Shown: piece by piece, positions 53,126-62,562 of the stretch | Layout of the letters: each line of letters begins with the position of its first letter | How positions within the stretch are numbered: the stretch's first letter is position 1 | NCBI RefSeq assembly: GCF_030812995.1 | Contig: NZ_JAUSTT010000019.1 | Location: forward strand, 1-64,000 | Origin: Bacillus chungangensis | Lineage (GTDB): Bacteria; Bacillota; Bacilli; Bacillales; Bacillaceae_C | Reading direction: 5' to 3' | Length of the DNA stretch: 64,000 nt | The notes under the pieces: generated by a model | The model's database searches: none | What the model was told of the DNA's origin: nothing | What the model saw: only the letters and a program-made list of their open reading frames with translations | Program-made: the position numbers and the translations under genes

Positions 53126-54225
53126 GCCTCTAAATGATTTAAATGTAAAATTTCACTGTTTAATATTTGTTTTGCTTCATAACTAATACGAAAAAACTTG
53201 GTTGATTTTTGGGGATTATTCACAGCAAAAAAACGAGAAGCTAATTCCTCCGTATAAATCTTTACATATTGCCATAATTCTTCTTTTTTGAAATATTTGA
53301 TGGTTTTTTCTACATTCTCCTCTAACTGTTCTATTGGAGACTTATCATTCATTGACTTCAGAATGTTGAAATGATGCATATATTCTTCATCACAAACTTT
53401 TAATCCTTTTTGAATGTAAGTTTCTGCACGATCAATATTTCCTATTTTAAAATACTCTCTTGCTAGCAAAAACATCGTTTTATAATCTGTTTCTTCATCT
53501 TCGAATGATTCGGATAAGTATTGGATTGCTAATTCTGAGAGGTTCTGATCTGCATACAATAATCCTAAATTGTAGTTCGTTTTTAAGATTAACGACAACA
53601 ACGTATTATCATTCTGTTCTCGCAGGATATTAAGGGAAGCAATGAGATGTTTTTCTGCAAGTTCGAACTGCCTTAAGTGAATACATGCCATACCTAGCGT
53701 ATTAAGACAATTTGCAAGCTTGATTTCATATCCGAGATTGTTAGAAAAAAAATCTTTAGCTTTTGTTGCATGCACTATTGCTGTTCCATCTTGACCAATA
53801 TAGTAATAGAATAAAGAAGCTCGATAGTTAAACTCCGCTTTTTCGGCTTCGTCTGGAATATTATCTAATAATTTTTCTGCGTTTTCATAATGTTCTTTTG
53901 CTTTGCTGTAATGACTGATTCCTGTGTAATAAATAAATTTAAAGAAATGATAATAGTATTGTAAAAATGTTTCTGTTTGTTCTGAGATCGACATGTTTTT
54001 AATTAAACTTAAATCATGCTGAAAATTTCCTGTTAATATTTGAAAGCGAAAATCTAACAAAGAATAGTGGAGCAGGATATCTTGATCTTCTTTCATACGG
54101 TGCATTTTTTGATGGATTTCTGTTTTTAATTCTTTTGCTTTATCAACATGATGTAACCGAATTTTACTATACCAATCATTCAGTAGCTTTGTGATTTCTT
54201 CTTTTGTTACGACGTCTACAGTCAC
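53122..54225 (-). CDS. Rap-family TPR protein (rap2, phr lost)
   Basis: The 367-residue paralogue of rap1 has nearly the same first 100 residues (EEITKLLNDWYSKIRLHH, then LLHYSLLDFRFQILTGNFQH) and a diverged TPR region. The GTG start and the AGGTGA site are the same as in rap1. Its C-terminus (ILHLNHLEA) replaces the rap1 end, and only a phr scrap follows. The intergenic bases (54238-54300) resemble those before rap1, which supports tandem duplication of the whole unit. It may respond to a foreign or in-trans Phr peptide, or act without one. Confidence 0.85.
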   Translation of the reverse strand: MTVDVVTKEEITKLLNDWYSKIRLHHVDKAKELKTEIHQKMHRMKEDQDILLHYSLLDFRFQILTGNFQHDLSLIKNMSISEQTETFLQYYYHFFKFIYYTGISHYSKAKEHYENAEKLLDNIPDEAEKAEFNYRASLFYYYIGQDGTAIVHATKAKDFFSNNLGYEIKLANCLNTLGMACIHLRQFELAEKHLIASLNILREQNDNTLLSLILKTNYNLGLLYADQNLSELAIQYLSESFEDEETDYKTMFLLAREYFKIGNIDRAETYIQKGLKVCDEEYMHHFNILKSMNDKSPIEQLEENVEKTIKYFKKEELWQYVKIYTEELASRFFAVNNPQKSTKFFRISYEAKQILNSEILHLNHLEA

Positions 54226-54310
54226 TTTTTTCTTCACCTTCTTATACCAGTTTCATTTAGAAAATCATATTTTTTACATTTATGAATCAGTAAGATTAAA
54301 TATTTAGTAT

Positions 54311-55396
54311 TCATGCCTCAATATGATTGATATGCAAGATTTCCCAATTCAAAATCTGCTTCGCATCATAACTAAGACGAAAAAACTTGGTTGACTTTTT
54401 AGGATTATTCGCAGCAAAAAAACGAACAGCTAATTCTCCTGCATAATCTTGGACATATCTCCACATATTCTCTTTCTTAAAATAATGCAAGGCTTTCTCT
54501 ACTACGTTTTCTATCTGTTCAACAGATGATTGGTCCACTATTTCCTTTAAGATTTGAAAATGATGCATATATTCTTTATCACAAACTTTTAATCCATTTT
54601 GAATGTAAACGTGCGCATCTTCAATATTCCCAACTTTAAAATATTCTCTCGCCAATAAAAACATGGTTTTATAATGCTTCTTTTCTTTGATTGAAGCAGA
54701 TAAGTATTTGATTGCTAATTCTGAATGACCTTTTTGGGAATATAGCAATCCTAGATTATAATAAACAATGAATAATTTTTCCTTCTGTTCAGTAAGAATG
54801 TTTAGCGAGGATTTCAGTTGTTTTTCAGCAAGATCAAACATTGATAATTCTATACATGATATTGCGATCGTAATTTTACAATTAACCGATTTAATTTCAT
54901 AACTGGGATTGCAAGAGAAAAAACGTTTCGCTTCCATCGCATGACTAATGGAATGACTATAGTCGCCAATGTGATAATAGAATATAGAAGCTCGATAGTT
55001 AAACTCCGCTTTTTCGGCTTCATCTGGAATAGCTTCTAGTAACCTTTCGGCGCTTTCATAATGTTCTTTCGCTTTCCTGTATTGACTGATTTCCGTATAA
55101 TAAATAAATTTAAAGAAATGATAATAGTACTGCAGAAATGTTTCTGTTTGTTCTGAGATTGACAGTTTTTCACTTAAAATTAAATCATGCTGAAAATCTC
55201 CTGTTAATATTTGAAAGCGAAAATCTAACAAAGAATAGTGGAGCAGGATATCTTGATCTTCTTTCATACGGTGCATTTTTTGATCGATTTCTGTTTTTAA
55301 TTCTTTTGCTTTATCAACATGATGTGACCGAATTTTACTATACCAGTTATTCAATAGTTTTGTGATTTCGTCTTTTGTTACGACGTCTACAGTCAC
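54311..55396 (-). CDS. Rap-family TPR protein (rap3, phr lost)
   Basis: The 361-residue paralogue is closest to rap2 (shared C-terminal FFAANNPKKSTKFFR block and ILHINHIEA ending). It has the same N-terminal three-helix region and TPR array. The start at GTG 55396 uses the shared AGGTGA site; an ATG at 55438 would add 14 residues but has only a weak site. No phr-like frame follows: the matching position gives MNTKYLILLIHK and a stop. It is the first gene of the array, with an extended -10 promoter about 60 bases upstream, and may drive the other two. Confidence 0.85.
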   Translation of the reverse strand: MTVDVVTKDEITKLLNNWYSKIRSHHVDKAKELKTEIDQKMHRMKEDQDILLHYSLLDFRFQILTGDFQHDLILSEKLSISEQTETFLQYYYHFFKFIYYTEISQYRKAKEHYESAERLLEAIPDEAEKAEFNYRASIFYYHIGDYSHSISHAMEAKRFFSCNPSYEIKSVNCKITIAISCIELSMFDLAEKQLKSSLNILTEQKEKLFIVYYNLGLLYSQKGHSELAIKYLSASIKEKKHYKTMFLLAREYFKVGNIEDAHVYIQNGLKVCDKEYMHHFQILKEIVDQSSVEQIENVVEKALHYFKKENMWRYVQDYAGELAVRFFAANNPKKSTKFFRLSYDAKQILNWEILHINHIEA

Positions 55397-55457
55397 TTTT
55401 TTCTTCACCTTCTTCCATATTTCTCGATATAATCCCATAAACTTTCATACAAGTTCA

Positions 55458-55466
55458 ATTATAGCA
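55458..55466 (-). promoter_or_regulatory. Extended -10 promoter of the rap array
   Basis: On the minus strand TGCTATAAT gives a perfect TATAAT with an upstream TG. No good -35 is seen, as expected for extended -10 promoters. It lies about 60 bases before the rap3 GTG. Confidence 0.55.
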
Positions 55467-55559
55467 AATAACTATTTTTTTACTACCATATAAAGACTTA
55501 ATATTCCGACATTGTTCGTCAATATTTTTGATTTTCTATGCTTTGCCGGACGCTCATTT

Positions 55560-55590
55560 AAAAAGCTCTGCCTGATCGACAGAGCTTTTT
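55560..55590 (-). terminator. Terminator of the pbpC-like gene
   Basis: AAAAAGCTCTG and CAGAGCTTTTT form a perfect 11-bp stem, 5 bases past the stop on the minus strand. Confidence 0.9.
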
Positions 55591-55594
55591 AGCG

Positions 55595-57622
55595 TTATTG
55601 TTGTTCAGCTTGTGCTTTGAAGATGTCTGCGACTTGATCTATGACGATGCCGCTGCCGCCTTTTTGATGAACGTTTTCTATAAGCATTGCCACAAGCAGA
55701 TTGGGATTTTCTGCATTATAGGCGACAAAGACGCCATTTTCTGCTCCTTTTGCTCCTTTTTCTGCTTTCAGTTCTGCTGTTCCTGTTTTACCAGCTAATG
55801 CAAATCCGGGAATGTTGGCTGCTCGTCCAGTTCCTCTTGGGTCTGCTACTACTTTACGCATCATGTCTGCAATGGCTGCTGCCGTGTCTTCGGAAAGAAG
55901 ATTTTCCCGCCAATATTGCGGCTGCTTTTCTTCTTGAAGCAAAACGGGCTTTAGGAGATTGCCTTTATTGACAAAAGGTGTGTAGGTCATTGCTAAATGA
56001 AGGATGTTCATTTGCAGTTCTCCTTGTCCATATGCAGTATCCGCTATCAAGCCTTCGCTTCCTAATTTACCGTTATTAGAAATCTGAGATTTTTTTAGTG
56101 GATAGCCTGATAATATGTTGTCCTCAAAGCCAAACTCTTTCAATCCTTCTATAAACTGGTCGCCGCCCATTCTAAGTGCCATTTGGGCAAAATAAATATT
56201 GTCGGAAAGCACCATTGCTCTTTCCATGTTGACTGGTCCGTTCGTATCCGATACTCTGGAAACATAGTGATCTCCCCAGTTTTGTTTTTGCCATTTTTTA
56301 CCTTTTATTACGATGCTTTCAGATAGGGTTGTTGTCCCTTTTTTCAATGCAATGGCTCCTGTAATCGGTTTAATAGTGGAGCCTGGTGCGTAAGAAAGTG
56401 CAAAGCGATTAATGAGTGGGAGCCCCGGCTGATTTTCTAATTTTTTATAATCTGCAGCTGACATTCCAAGTGTTAGATCATTTGGATTAAAGGACGGTGC
56501 GCTAACTAATGATAATACTTCCCCTGTCAACGGGTTGATTGCTGCAGCTGTGCCAGGTCCGCCTTTCATCTGTTCATAAACATTCTTTTGCGTTTCAATG
56601 TCAATGGTTAGATGAATATTTTCGCCATCAACTGGTTCTGTTTCTGCAATAATAGTGTTTTCTCCATCCGTATTCTCGATCGAAATTTGCACACCGCTTT
56701 TCCCGCGCAATTCCTTTTCATAAACTTGCTCCAGCCCTCTTTTTCCAATGATGCTGGTAGGTCCATAATCTTCATCTTTATGTTCTTTCATATCTTCTTC
56801 TGTTACTGCTCCAACGTAGCCAATTAAATGGGCAGCTGCGTCTTCATATGGGTATACACGCGTTGCTATCATTTTCGTTGCAATACCGGGCAGACTTTGC
56901 AATTTCATAAGAATATCTTCGCGATTCGTTGCAATTTTCTTTAAGGGAACAAAGTAGTCAGGCTGAACCCAGCTTGCTTCTAGCTTTTCATTGATTTCTT
57001 CTACAGATATGCCTAAGTAGCGAGCGGCATCGTACTTTACTGCTTCGCTATTTTCCCCCAGTTTTCCGGGAACGATGCCAACTTCATAAGCATTGCCATT
57101 CGTAGCTAATGCCGTTTTGTGTCGATCAAAAATGATTCCCCTTTTTGCATCTGTCGTCGTAACCTTTACTTTGTCTTCTTTTTTAAGATCAGGCAGGATA
57201 AATCCTGGGTTCCAATCAATATACCAATCCGTTTCTTTTTCACGTTCTTCTTTCCGCAAATGGATTTTCTTATTATAGGAAATTGGCCCTGCAATCGTAT
57301 CGAAACTAATCTGAAGCGGAATGACTGCTTCTTCTTCCAGTTCCTCTACTTCCTCTTCTGTTAAAGGCTTGTAATCAATTTTTACATTCTTAATTTGCAA
57401 ATCCTTGTATATCTTTTCATAACGATCTACATAATCTTTTTTGTTATACGTTTCTTTTGTCTCTGTTGATAAATCACGCTTAAACATTTTGTCAAATTGC
57501 TGCTCATTCCAGCTTTCAATATAGGTGTTCAGACGATCATTTGGTGATAAAGCCTTATTTTTGCAAGCAGCAAGTGTGAAAACGATGAAAATGATGACAA
57601 CCATACTGATGATTCTTTTCAT
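55595..57622 (-). CDS. pbpC: Class B penicillin-binding protein (PBP3/PbpC-like)
   Basis: The 675-residue lipoprotein-like transpeptidase starts with a lipobox (LAAC, C20). It has an NTF2-like MecA_N domain (about 25-140), a PBP dimerisation domain (about 155-320) and a transpeptidase domain (about 350-665) with STIK (S415, K418), SDN (473-475) and KTG (612-614). The MecA_N domain and length match Bacillus subtilis PbpC (PBP3), a low-affinity enzyme that cross-links peptidoglycan outside the membrane. All catalytic motifs are intact. It stands alone with its own terminator. Confidence 0.92.
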   Translation of the reverse strand: MKRIISMVVIIFIVFTLAACKNKALSPNDRLNTYIESWNEQQFDKMFKRDLSTETKETYNKKDYVDRYEKIYKDLQIKNVKIDYKPLTEEEVEELEEEAVIPLQISFDTIAGPISYNKKIHLRKEEREKETDWYIDWNPGFILPDLKKEDKVKVTTTDAKRGIIFDRHKTALATNGNAYEVGIVPGKLGENSEAVKYDAARYLGISVEEINEKLEASWVQPDYFVPLKKIATNREDILMKLQSLPGIATKMIATRVYPYEDAAAHLIGYVGAVTEEDMKEHKDEDYGPTSIIGKRGLEQVYEKELRGKSGVQISIENTDGENTIIAETEPVDGENIHLTIDIETQKNVYEQMKGGPGTAAAINPLTGEVLSLVSAPSFNPNDLTLGMSAADYKKLENQPGLPLINRFALSYAPGSTIKPITGAIALKKGTTTLSESIVIKGKKWQKQNWGDHYVSRVSDTNGPVNMERAMVLSDNIYFAQMALRMGGDQFIEGLKEFGFEDNILSGYPLKKSQISNNGKLGSEGLIADTAYGQGELQMNILHLAMTYTPFVNKGNLLKPVLLQEEKQPQYWRENLLSEDTAAAIADMMRKVVADPRGTGRAANIPGFALAGKTGTAELKAEKGAKGAENGVFVAYNAENPNLLVAMLIENVHQKGGSGIVIDQVADIFKAQAEQQ

Positions 57623-57793
57623 CTAGTTTACTTCCTTTCCACTTCATTCTATCCTTCTATTATAATCGCTTTCGTTCCTTCTCTCAAAGTTTAATCTCCA
57701 CTTGAAAGATAAAAAAAGGGTTGCATGGGTAAGAGAATAGAAGAAAGATCATAGCGCTTTCGAATGAAATAAAAAGACAATGATTATTACTGT

Positions 57794-59158
57794 TTAAGAT
57801 GAAGAGGAAAGCAGCTTTTCAAAATAGGTGTTTAAGAATATGCCATTGGGGTCAAATTGCTGACGGGTTGTTAAAAATACTTCCCACATCGGATACCATT
57901 GTTTTGCTTGCTGGTAGTTAAAGGTGTTCATTTTCCCCCAATGAGGCCGCCCTTGAAAGTCGGACATCAATTCTTCGACCCAAGCAAAATACGATAGGTA
58001 TTCCATTCCTTTATACATATGAAAAGCTAGAAAAGCTGAGTCCTGTTGGTAATTTGGACTGAGGAAACCATCTTCTCCTTTTACAAAACGGCATTCAATC
58101 GGAAAATGGACGGAAAATGGCTGCTTTTGTAAATGTGAAGCGATCATTTCTATGCACGGTAAAAATTGTTTGATTGGAATGGCATATTCTATTTCGTAAA
58201 ATTTCACCTTTCGAGGGGAAGCAAACATTTCATAGCTAAAGCCTGTTTCTATACGATTAGGGATTGTTTTGGCTGAAATATTGCTAACCAATTGTGAGCG
58301 TTTAGGATTTCGTCTGCACCACTCTGAGAGTAAATAAAAAATATGATTTTCAATGCATATTTTACTGAAGCTGGCGTTTATCTTTTCCCCTTTACGCTGG
58401 GCAATCGGGGCAACTTTTTCCATCTGTTTTATTTGGACGATGTCTGTACCCGGAAAGTAAAACCATTCGAGATGACGGTTTGTTTGCATATCTATTTTCC
58501 AAGAAGACATCGTATCCGCAATGGTTGTCCGAAATGTCGTTACTTTTAAACTATAAAGCGGAACAACTTTAATCGTTAACCGAACGAGGATGCCTAGTAA
58601 TCCCATAGAGACGTGGAGTGCATTCGCTAAATCATCATTTTTTCCAGTTCTCCTATGATAATGGAGATTGCCATTTCCATCAATCCATTCCCAGGCGGCC
58701 ACTTGATTGGATAAAGAACCAAAGGTAATACCTGTTCCATGGGTCCCCGTGCTCACTGCTCCAGCAATTGTCTGCTCTTGAATATCTCCCATATTTTCTA
58801 ATGCATAGCCATGCTCTTTTAACAATGGGCCAATTTCGTGTAAATATGTTCCTCCTAAAATCACCGCCTCATTTGTTGTTGGATCGACTTTTTCTAAACC
58901 ACGCATATGATGAAGACTAAGTACAATATGCTCTGGCATCGCAACAGGACTAAATGAATGGCTAGCGCCAATAACGCGGACTCTTTTGTGCTGCCGAGCA
59001 GCTTTTTTCACAATATCTTGCAATTCAGCAGTACTTTTTGGCGTATATAACGCTTCAAAAGCACTCGATGCTGTTGCAGCCCAATTTTTCCAGCTTTTCT
59101 TTTTTCTTAATAAGTTTATTGATTTCATTTTACAGCCATCCCAAAAGGCTTTTGGCAA
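57794..59158 (-). CDS. FAD-linked sugar-lactone oxidase (D-arabinono-1,4-lactone oxidase family)
   Basis: The 454-residue enzyme has an N-terminal FAD-binding PCMH domain (about 30-200; RVRVIGASHSFSPVA is the FAD loop, with a His near residue 65 that may link FAD; then GDIQEQTIAGAVSTGTHGTG) and a C-terminal ALO domain ending HWGKMNTFN. Family members oxidise aldonolactones or alditols with oxygen. TTG 59158 is the likely start: AAAGGAGG lies 8 bases upstream. It is coupled to the upstream PLP-type gene (gap 15 bases). The pair is seen in other bacilli; the joint substrate is unknown. Confidence 0.85.
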   Translation of the reverse strand: MPKAFWDGCKMKSINLLRKKKSWKNWAATASSAFEALYTPKSTAELQDIVKKAARQHKRVRVIGASHSFSPVAMPEHIVLSLHHMRGLEKVDPTTNEAVILGGTYLHEIGPLLKEHGYALENMGDIQEQTIAGAVSTGTHGTGITFGSLSNQVAAWEWIDGNGNLHYHRRTGKNDDLANALHVSMGLLGILVRLTIKVVPLYSLKVTTFRTTIADTMSSWKIDMQTNRHLEWFYFPGTDIVQIKQMEKVAPIAQRKGEKINASFSKICIENHIFYLLSEWCRRNPKRSQLVSNISAKTIPNRIETGFSYEMFASPRKVKFYEIEYAIPIKQFLPCIEMIASHLQKQPFSVHFPIECRFVKGEDGFLSPNYQQDSAFLAFHMYKGMEYLSYFAWVEELMSDFQGRPHWGKMNTFNYQQAKQWYPMWEVFLTTRQQFDPNGIFLNTYFEKLLSSSS

Positions 59159-59173
59159 ATGGCTTCCTCCTTT

Positions 59174-60358
59174 CTATAAAAAACACTGTCCATCACCGCG
59201 GTATGTCGTAAAAGTTTCTACTACTTGGCCATCTCGATAGCCATATAAGCATGAAAAACGTTCGCACAATTCCCCAGCCTTGGCATGACGAAAGTAAACG
59301 GAATCTCCAATCGAAGGAATTACTGTCGTTGCTAGTAAGGGAGTTTGTACTTCTCCAGCCCCTTCATTAGCTAAAAGCGACAATCCGCTAGGCAAGTAAG
59401 GCTGCGGAAATTTATCCTTTGAGAAAGCACCGGAAGCAATAAGCCCGCCGCCATGGCAGACAACAATGTTCTCAGCTGGTTTTCTCGTCACGCTTAAAGC
59501 AAAGCCAGCAGCGGGAAGAAGTGCTAGTGATTTGTACTGGTCAAAAAGAGCTGGAAAATAAAAAGCTGAACCAACCGCTACTTCTGTCACTTCGCTTTGC
59601 TTTCCCGTCCACCATAAACTGCCTGAGCCGCCGCCATTTATAAATTGTAATGGACCAGTGTACGATTCAATGATATCGATAGCTCGCAATCTCCAATCAG
59701 CAATCGCCTTGAGTGATCTTTTTTTCAATACTGGAATGATAGGCCTTTTCCACCTTTCTGTTGGAACATCGCCGACCCCAGCAATTTGTGCCTCATACCC
59801 CATGACACCGACAACCTTTGTATGCGTAAAAGAAGCAACCATATGCAACAAATTTTTTAATGCTGCTTCATTGTTGAGAGGCGAACGTTTCGTGCCAAAA
59901 TATAAAAACGGAAAAGCAGTTGCTACATTTATGTCAAGACAAAGTGAAAAAACGATATTATGTGTAAGGCCTATCTCCTCAAGGAGTTGCCAAGCTTCAA
60001 GTGAATCAACCATCCAAATGACTTCTCTGCCCTTACGAATATATGGAACTGTTTGTTCTATTGCTGTTTTTTCAACTGTTGGATAGGCACAAAGCAGTTG
60101 ATCAAGCCCCTGTACAAGCAAATAAACTGTTTCAGCAGCACTAAAAGTCATCCATCCTGAAAATTGCGGAAATTTATTTGCAATATAAGTCATGACTGCA
60201 ACAGAGCGAATTGATTTTGTGGCAATCCGAATACGTTTTGAGCGGAGAAGCTTCTTAATGTAATGAATATTGCTGTCGAGGTAGTCTAAATCTAAATATG
60301 CAAAAGGCCGCGGCAAATGTTCAAAGGCTGCTTCATAACGTTTATATTGTGAAAGCAT
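59174..60358 (-). CDS. PLP-dependent amino acid deaminase/aldolase (alanine-racemase fold)
   Basis: The 394-residue protein has the D-threonine aldolase/alanine racemase N-domain: FAYLDLDYLDSNI, then RIATKSIRS, whose lysine should bind PLP, and GVMGYEAQIAG. A beta-strand C-domain has NGGGSGSL, the phosphate-binding part, and VCHGGG, then GDSVYFRHAKAGELCERF, where His and Cys may bind a metal. Relatives act on D-threonine or 3-hydroxy-D-aspartate. The gene forms an operon with the lactone oxidase. The substrate is unproven. The gap 60359-60530 upstream has no gene. Confidence 0.8.
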   Translation of the reverse strand: MLSQYKRYEAAFEHLPRPFAYLDLDYLDSNIHYIKKLLRSKRIRIATKSIRSVAVMTYIANKFPQFSGWMTFSAAETVYLLVQGLDQLLCAYPTVEKTAIEQTVPYIRKGREVIWMVDSLEAWQLLEEIGLTHNIVFSLCLDINVATAFPFLYFGTKRSPLNNEAALKNLLHMVASFTHTKVVGVMGYEAQIAGVGDVPTERWKRPIIPVLKKRSLKAIADWRLRAIDIIESYTGPLQFINGGGSGSLWWTGKQSEVTEVAVGSAFYFPALFDQYKSLALLPAAGFALSVTRKPAENIVVCHGGGLIASGAFSKDKFPQPYLPSGLSLLANEGAGEVQTPLLATTVIPSIGDSVYFRHAKAGELCERFSCLYGYRDGQVVETFTTYRGDGQCFL

Positions 60359-60530
60359 TTTAGCGAAGTTCCAACCTCCTTCTTGTCCAATGCTTTTTAT
60401 TTTTATAGCATTTAGTTAAAGTGCTATAAAAAAATTCGGCAGCTAACTCTTCCTTATCATTTATATTACTAGCAGATTTTTTTATACAGTTAATTAAGTC
60501 AGTATCATTTCAATAGTTGTTTTCACACAA

Positions 60531-60566
60531 AAAACTCACCATTATTTTAAAAAACGGTGAGTTTTT
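60531..60566 (-). terminator. Terminator after the pxpA fragment and rocB
   Basis: AAAACTCACC (60531-60540) and GGTGAGTTTTT form a stem that overlaps the stop of the fragment. On the minus strand TTTTGTG follows. Confidence 0.75.
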
Positions 60567-60828
60567 CTATTACTATATTTTCATGCTGGCATGCTTTATG
60601 AGTAAGTTTCGTAAATGTGATAGCGTGTTCGCTGTCGCCGTGCAGACAAACAGTATCTGCTTTGATTGGAATGATTTTACCTGACACAGTTTGTACTTGC
60701 TCGACCGCAATTTCATGATTTTTAATCATTGCATGCTGGTCCGTTCTTGGCGTTAGTGTGCCATCATCTTGTTTCGTTCGATCGGCAAAAACCTCATGAG
60801 CACCTTGCAAGCCAAACTTTTCCAGTTA
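60547..60828 (-). pseudogene. pxpA: C-terminal fragment of 5-oxoprolinase subunit PxpA (LamB/YcsF)
   Basis: The frame starts without an initiation signal directly at the rocB stop and reads LQGAHEVFADRTKQDDGTL, then IPIKADTVCLHGDSEHA. This is the conserved end of the LamB/YcsF (PxpA) family (EVFADRAY..DGTL, then CVHGD). About two thirds of the roughly 250-residue protein is missing. The intact enzyme splits 5-oxoproline with PxpB and PxpC, which are absent here. The junction at the rocB stop suggests a deletion that fused two operons. Confidence 0.75.
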
Positions 60829-62505
60829 TTAGACCAATGTTTTTTCTGCTGCTTCATTTAATAGCTTGATTGTTGTTTTTCGGATAAGAAACGGTAAAAT
60901 ACCGAAAGAATATGGTTTATACACACGTTCTGTCCACTTATGTCCATCTTTCCCATATACGCCCATGTTTACAGATGGCACATTCAATTTCTTAATTGCT
61001 GAGTATGGCACTGGATAGAGGGTTTCCCACTCTGGTAAATTATCAAGCAGCGGCCGAAGCTCTTCTTCTGTTTCGTGAATGGATAAGAAGCTGCCATCTG
61101 CTAAATAAGGAAAGAATTTTTTCAAGGTAAATTGCTCGCTAGTTTCTTTTTGCATGTCTTCGAGAATCGCCGCAACGGATTCCTGTACTTGTTTATCTCG
61201 TTTGTCCGTTTCTTTCAAATAATTGTGCGGTAAAAAAGGCGGCGCAAAAAATAGAATAACACGAGCTTTCTTATCAGGGTCAAGCGCTTGGAGTACGCTG
61301 ACAACTTCAAAACTAAGGTCCCGCAAATCGTTCGCTTTTTTTTCCTCTAAGACCTTTGCAATAACAGGCTTGACATCGATTCCTTTGTCTACTAGTGTTT
61401 GCACATAATCAGAATAGGTGGTCACTTCTATTTCCCAAGAAAGGTCTCTTGTCGGTAGGCCAGTGACAGCAATATATTGTTCAAACTGCTTTTTCAAATA
61501 GCTTTCTACCTCTGCGCAAGCCTGCTTTGCCTCATGCAGCAGTTGATCAAGCACCTGTTCTGGCGTCGCTTCGTAAATAAAATAATTAAAGTATAGATGA
61601 CTGCTTGTCGCTGTCTGTACTGTATATGTTTCCTTCGTATCTCTTTGATAGAGACAAGTAGGCGGCAGAACAAGTTCACCGGGAATTTTTTCGGTAAGGT
61701 CGTAGCGATTATGTATCCGTTCTGTCAACTTTGCCGCAACAAAGTTCGGATCGATGCCTGACAATGTATCTCCAACATGCACTTCACGGCCGTATATATG
61801 AAAGCAAGGCAATATTTTTCCCGCTGTTCCAGTATAAATATAGCGCTGCTCGTCACCATCATAGAGCGGCGTAATAAAGTCATTGTTAATCGCTAACACA
61901 TAGTTTAATTGCTGCTCCTCTTGTAATCTATTCAATTCCTGGAGCGCCCCAATAATTCCACGATGTTCGCTTTCTTCATCTCCATTGAACATTAACAATA
62001 GATTGCCTTGCAATTCCTCGCGATGCTCAGAAAAGTAAAGGATGTTCGCAACATGAACAGCCGCCCCGCTTTTCATATCTACAGCCCCGCGCCCAAACAT
62101 CCAGTCTCCCGATTGTGCTGCTTGCTGTAATTCTTTATCATTGTCATAAGTACGGAAGAAGGCTTGTAATGCATCTGGTGAGAATGCTTTATCTTTCAAT
62201 TGGCCATAATCTTCTATTGCTACAGTGTCAATATGAGAATGATAGATAATTGTATTCTTCGTTTCAGCTGCCCCCTTGACGAAAGCAAAGACATTCTTTC
62301 TTCCGATCGGATCACCTTCCACCGTATGAAGCCAAAGATTTTCCGGGTTCTCTTGAAAGTATGGAAACGTTTTTAAAATTGCATAAAGCTCTTCGGCAAT
62401 CCGTATCTCTCCAATGGTTCCATTGATACTATTAATCCCAACTAAATGTTTGGTTATTTTTTCTACTTGTTGTTCAGTAGGAAGTGAGTAAATTTGTTGA
62501 TACAT
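60829..62505 (-). CDS. rocB: RocB-like M20 family peptidase/hydrolase
   Basis: The 558-residue protein belongs to the M20 metallopeptidases and matches RocB of the arginine-utilisation regulon in length and layout. Metal motifs are HSHIDTV (His, Asp), GRGAVDMKSG (bridging Asp) and NGDEESEHRG (catalytic Glu-Glu). The C-terminus has SVNMGVYGKDGHKWTERVY. ATG 62505 was used because GAGGAGG lies 9 bases upstream. The exact reaction of RocB is not settled; it is linked with arginine and ornithine use. It follows an alanine/glycine symporter gene by about 57 bases and is probably co-transcribed. Confidence 0.85.
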   Translation of the reverse strand: MYQQIYSLPTEQQVEKITKHLVGINSINGTIGEIRIAEELYAILKTFPYFQENPENLWLHTVEGDPIGRKNVFAFVKGAAETKNTIIYHSHIDTVAIEDYGQLKDKAFSPDALQAFFRTYDNDKELQQAAQSGDWMFGRGAVDMKSGAAVHVANILYFSEHREELQGNLLLMFNGDEESEHRGIIGALQELNRLQEEQQLNYVLAINNDFITPLYDGDEQRYIYTGTAGKILPCFHIYGREVHVGDTLSGIDPNFVAAKLTERIHNRYDLTEKIPGELVLPPTCLYQRDTKETYTVQTATSSHLYFNYFIYEATPEQVLDQLLHEAKQACAEVESYLKKQFEQYIAVTGLPTRDLSWEIEVTTYSDYVQTLVDKGIDVKPVIAKVLEEKKANDLRDLSFEVVSVLQALDPDKKARVILFFAPPFLPHNYLKETDKRDKQVQESVAAILEDMQKETSEQFTLKKFFPYLADGSFLSIHETEEELRPLLDNLPEWETLYPVPYSAIKKLNVPSVNMGVYGKDGHKWTERVYKPYSFGILPFLIRKTTIKLLNEAAEKTLV

Positions 62506-62562
62506 GGATGTATACCTCCTCATTCTATTTATCTTTCCTTATTTTTCAGATGATTCTTGTCG

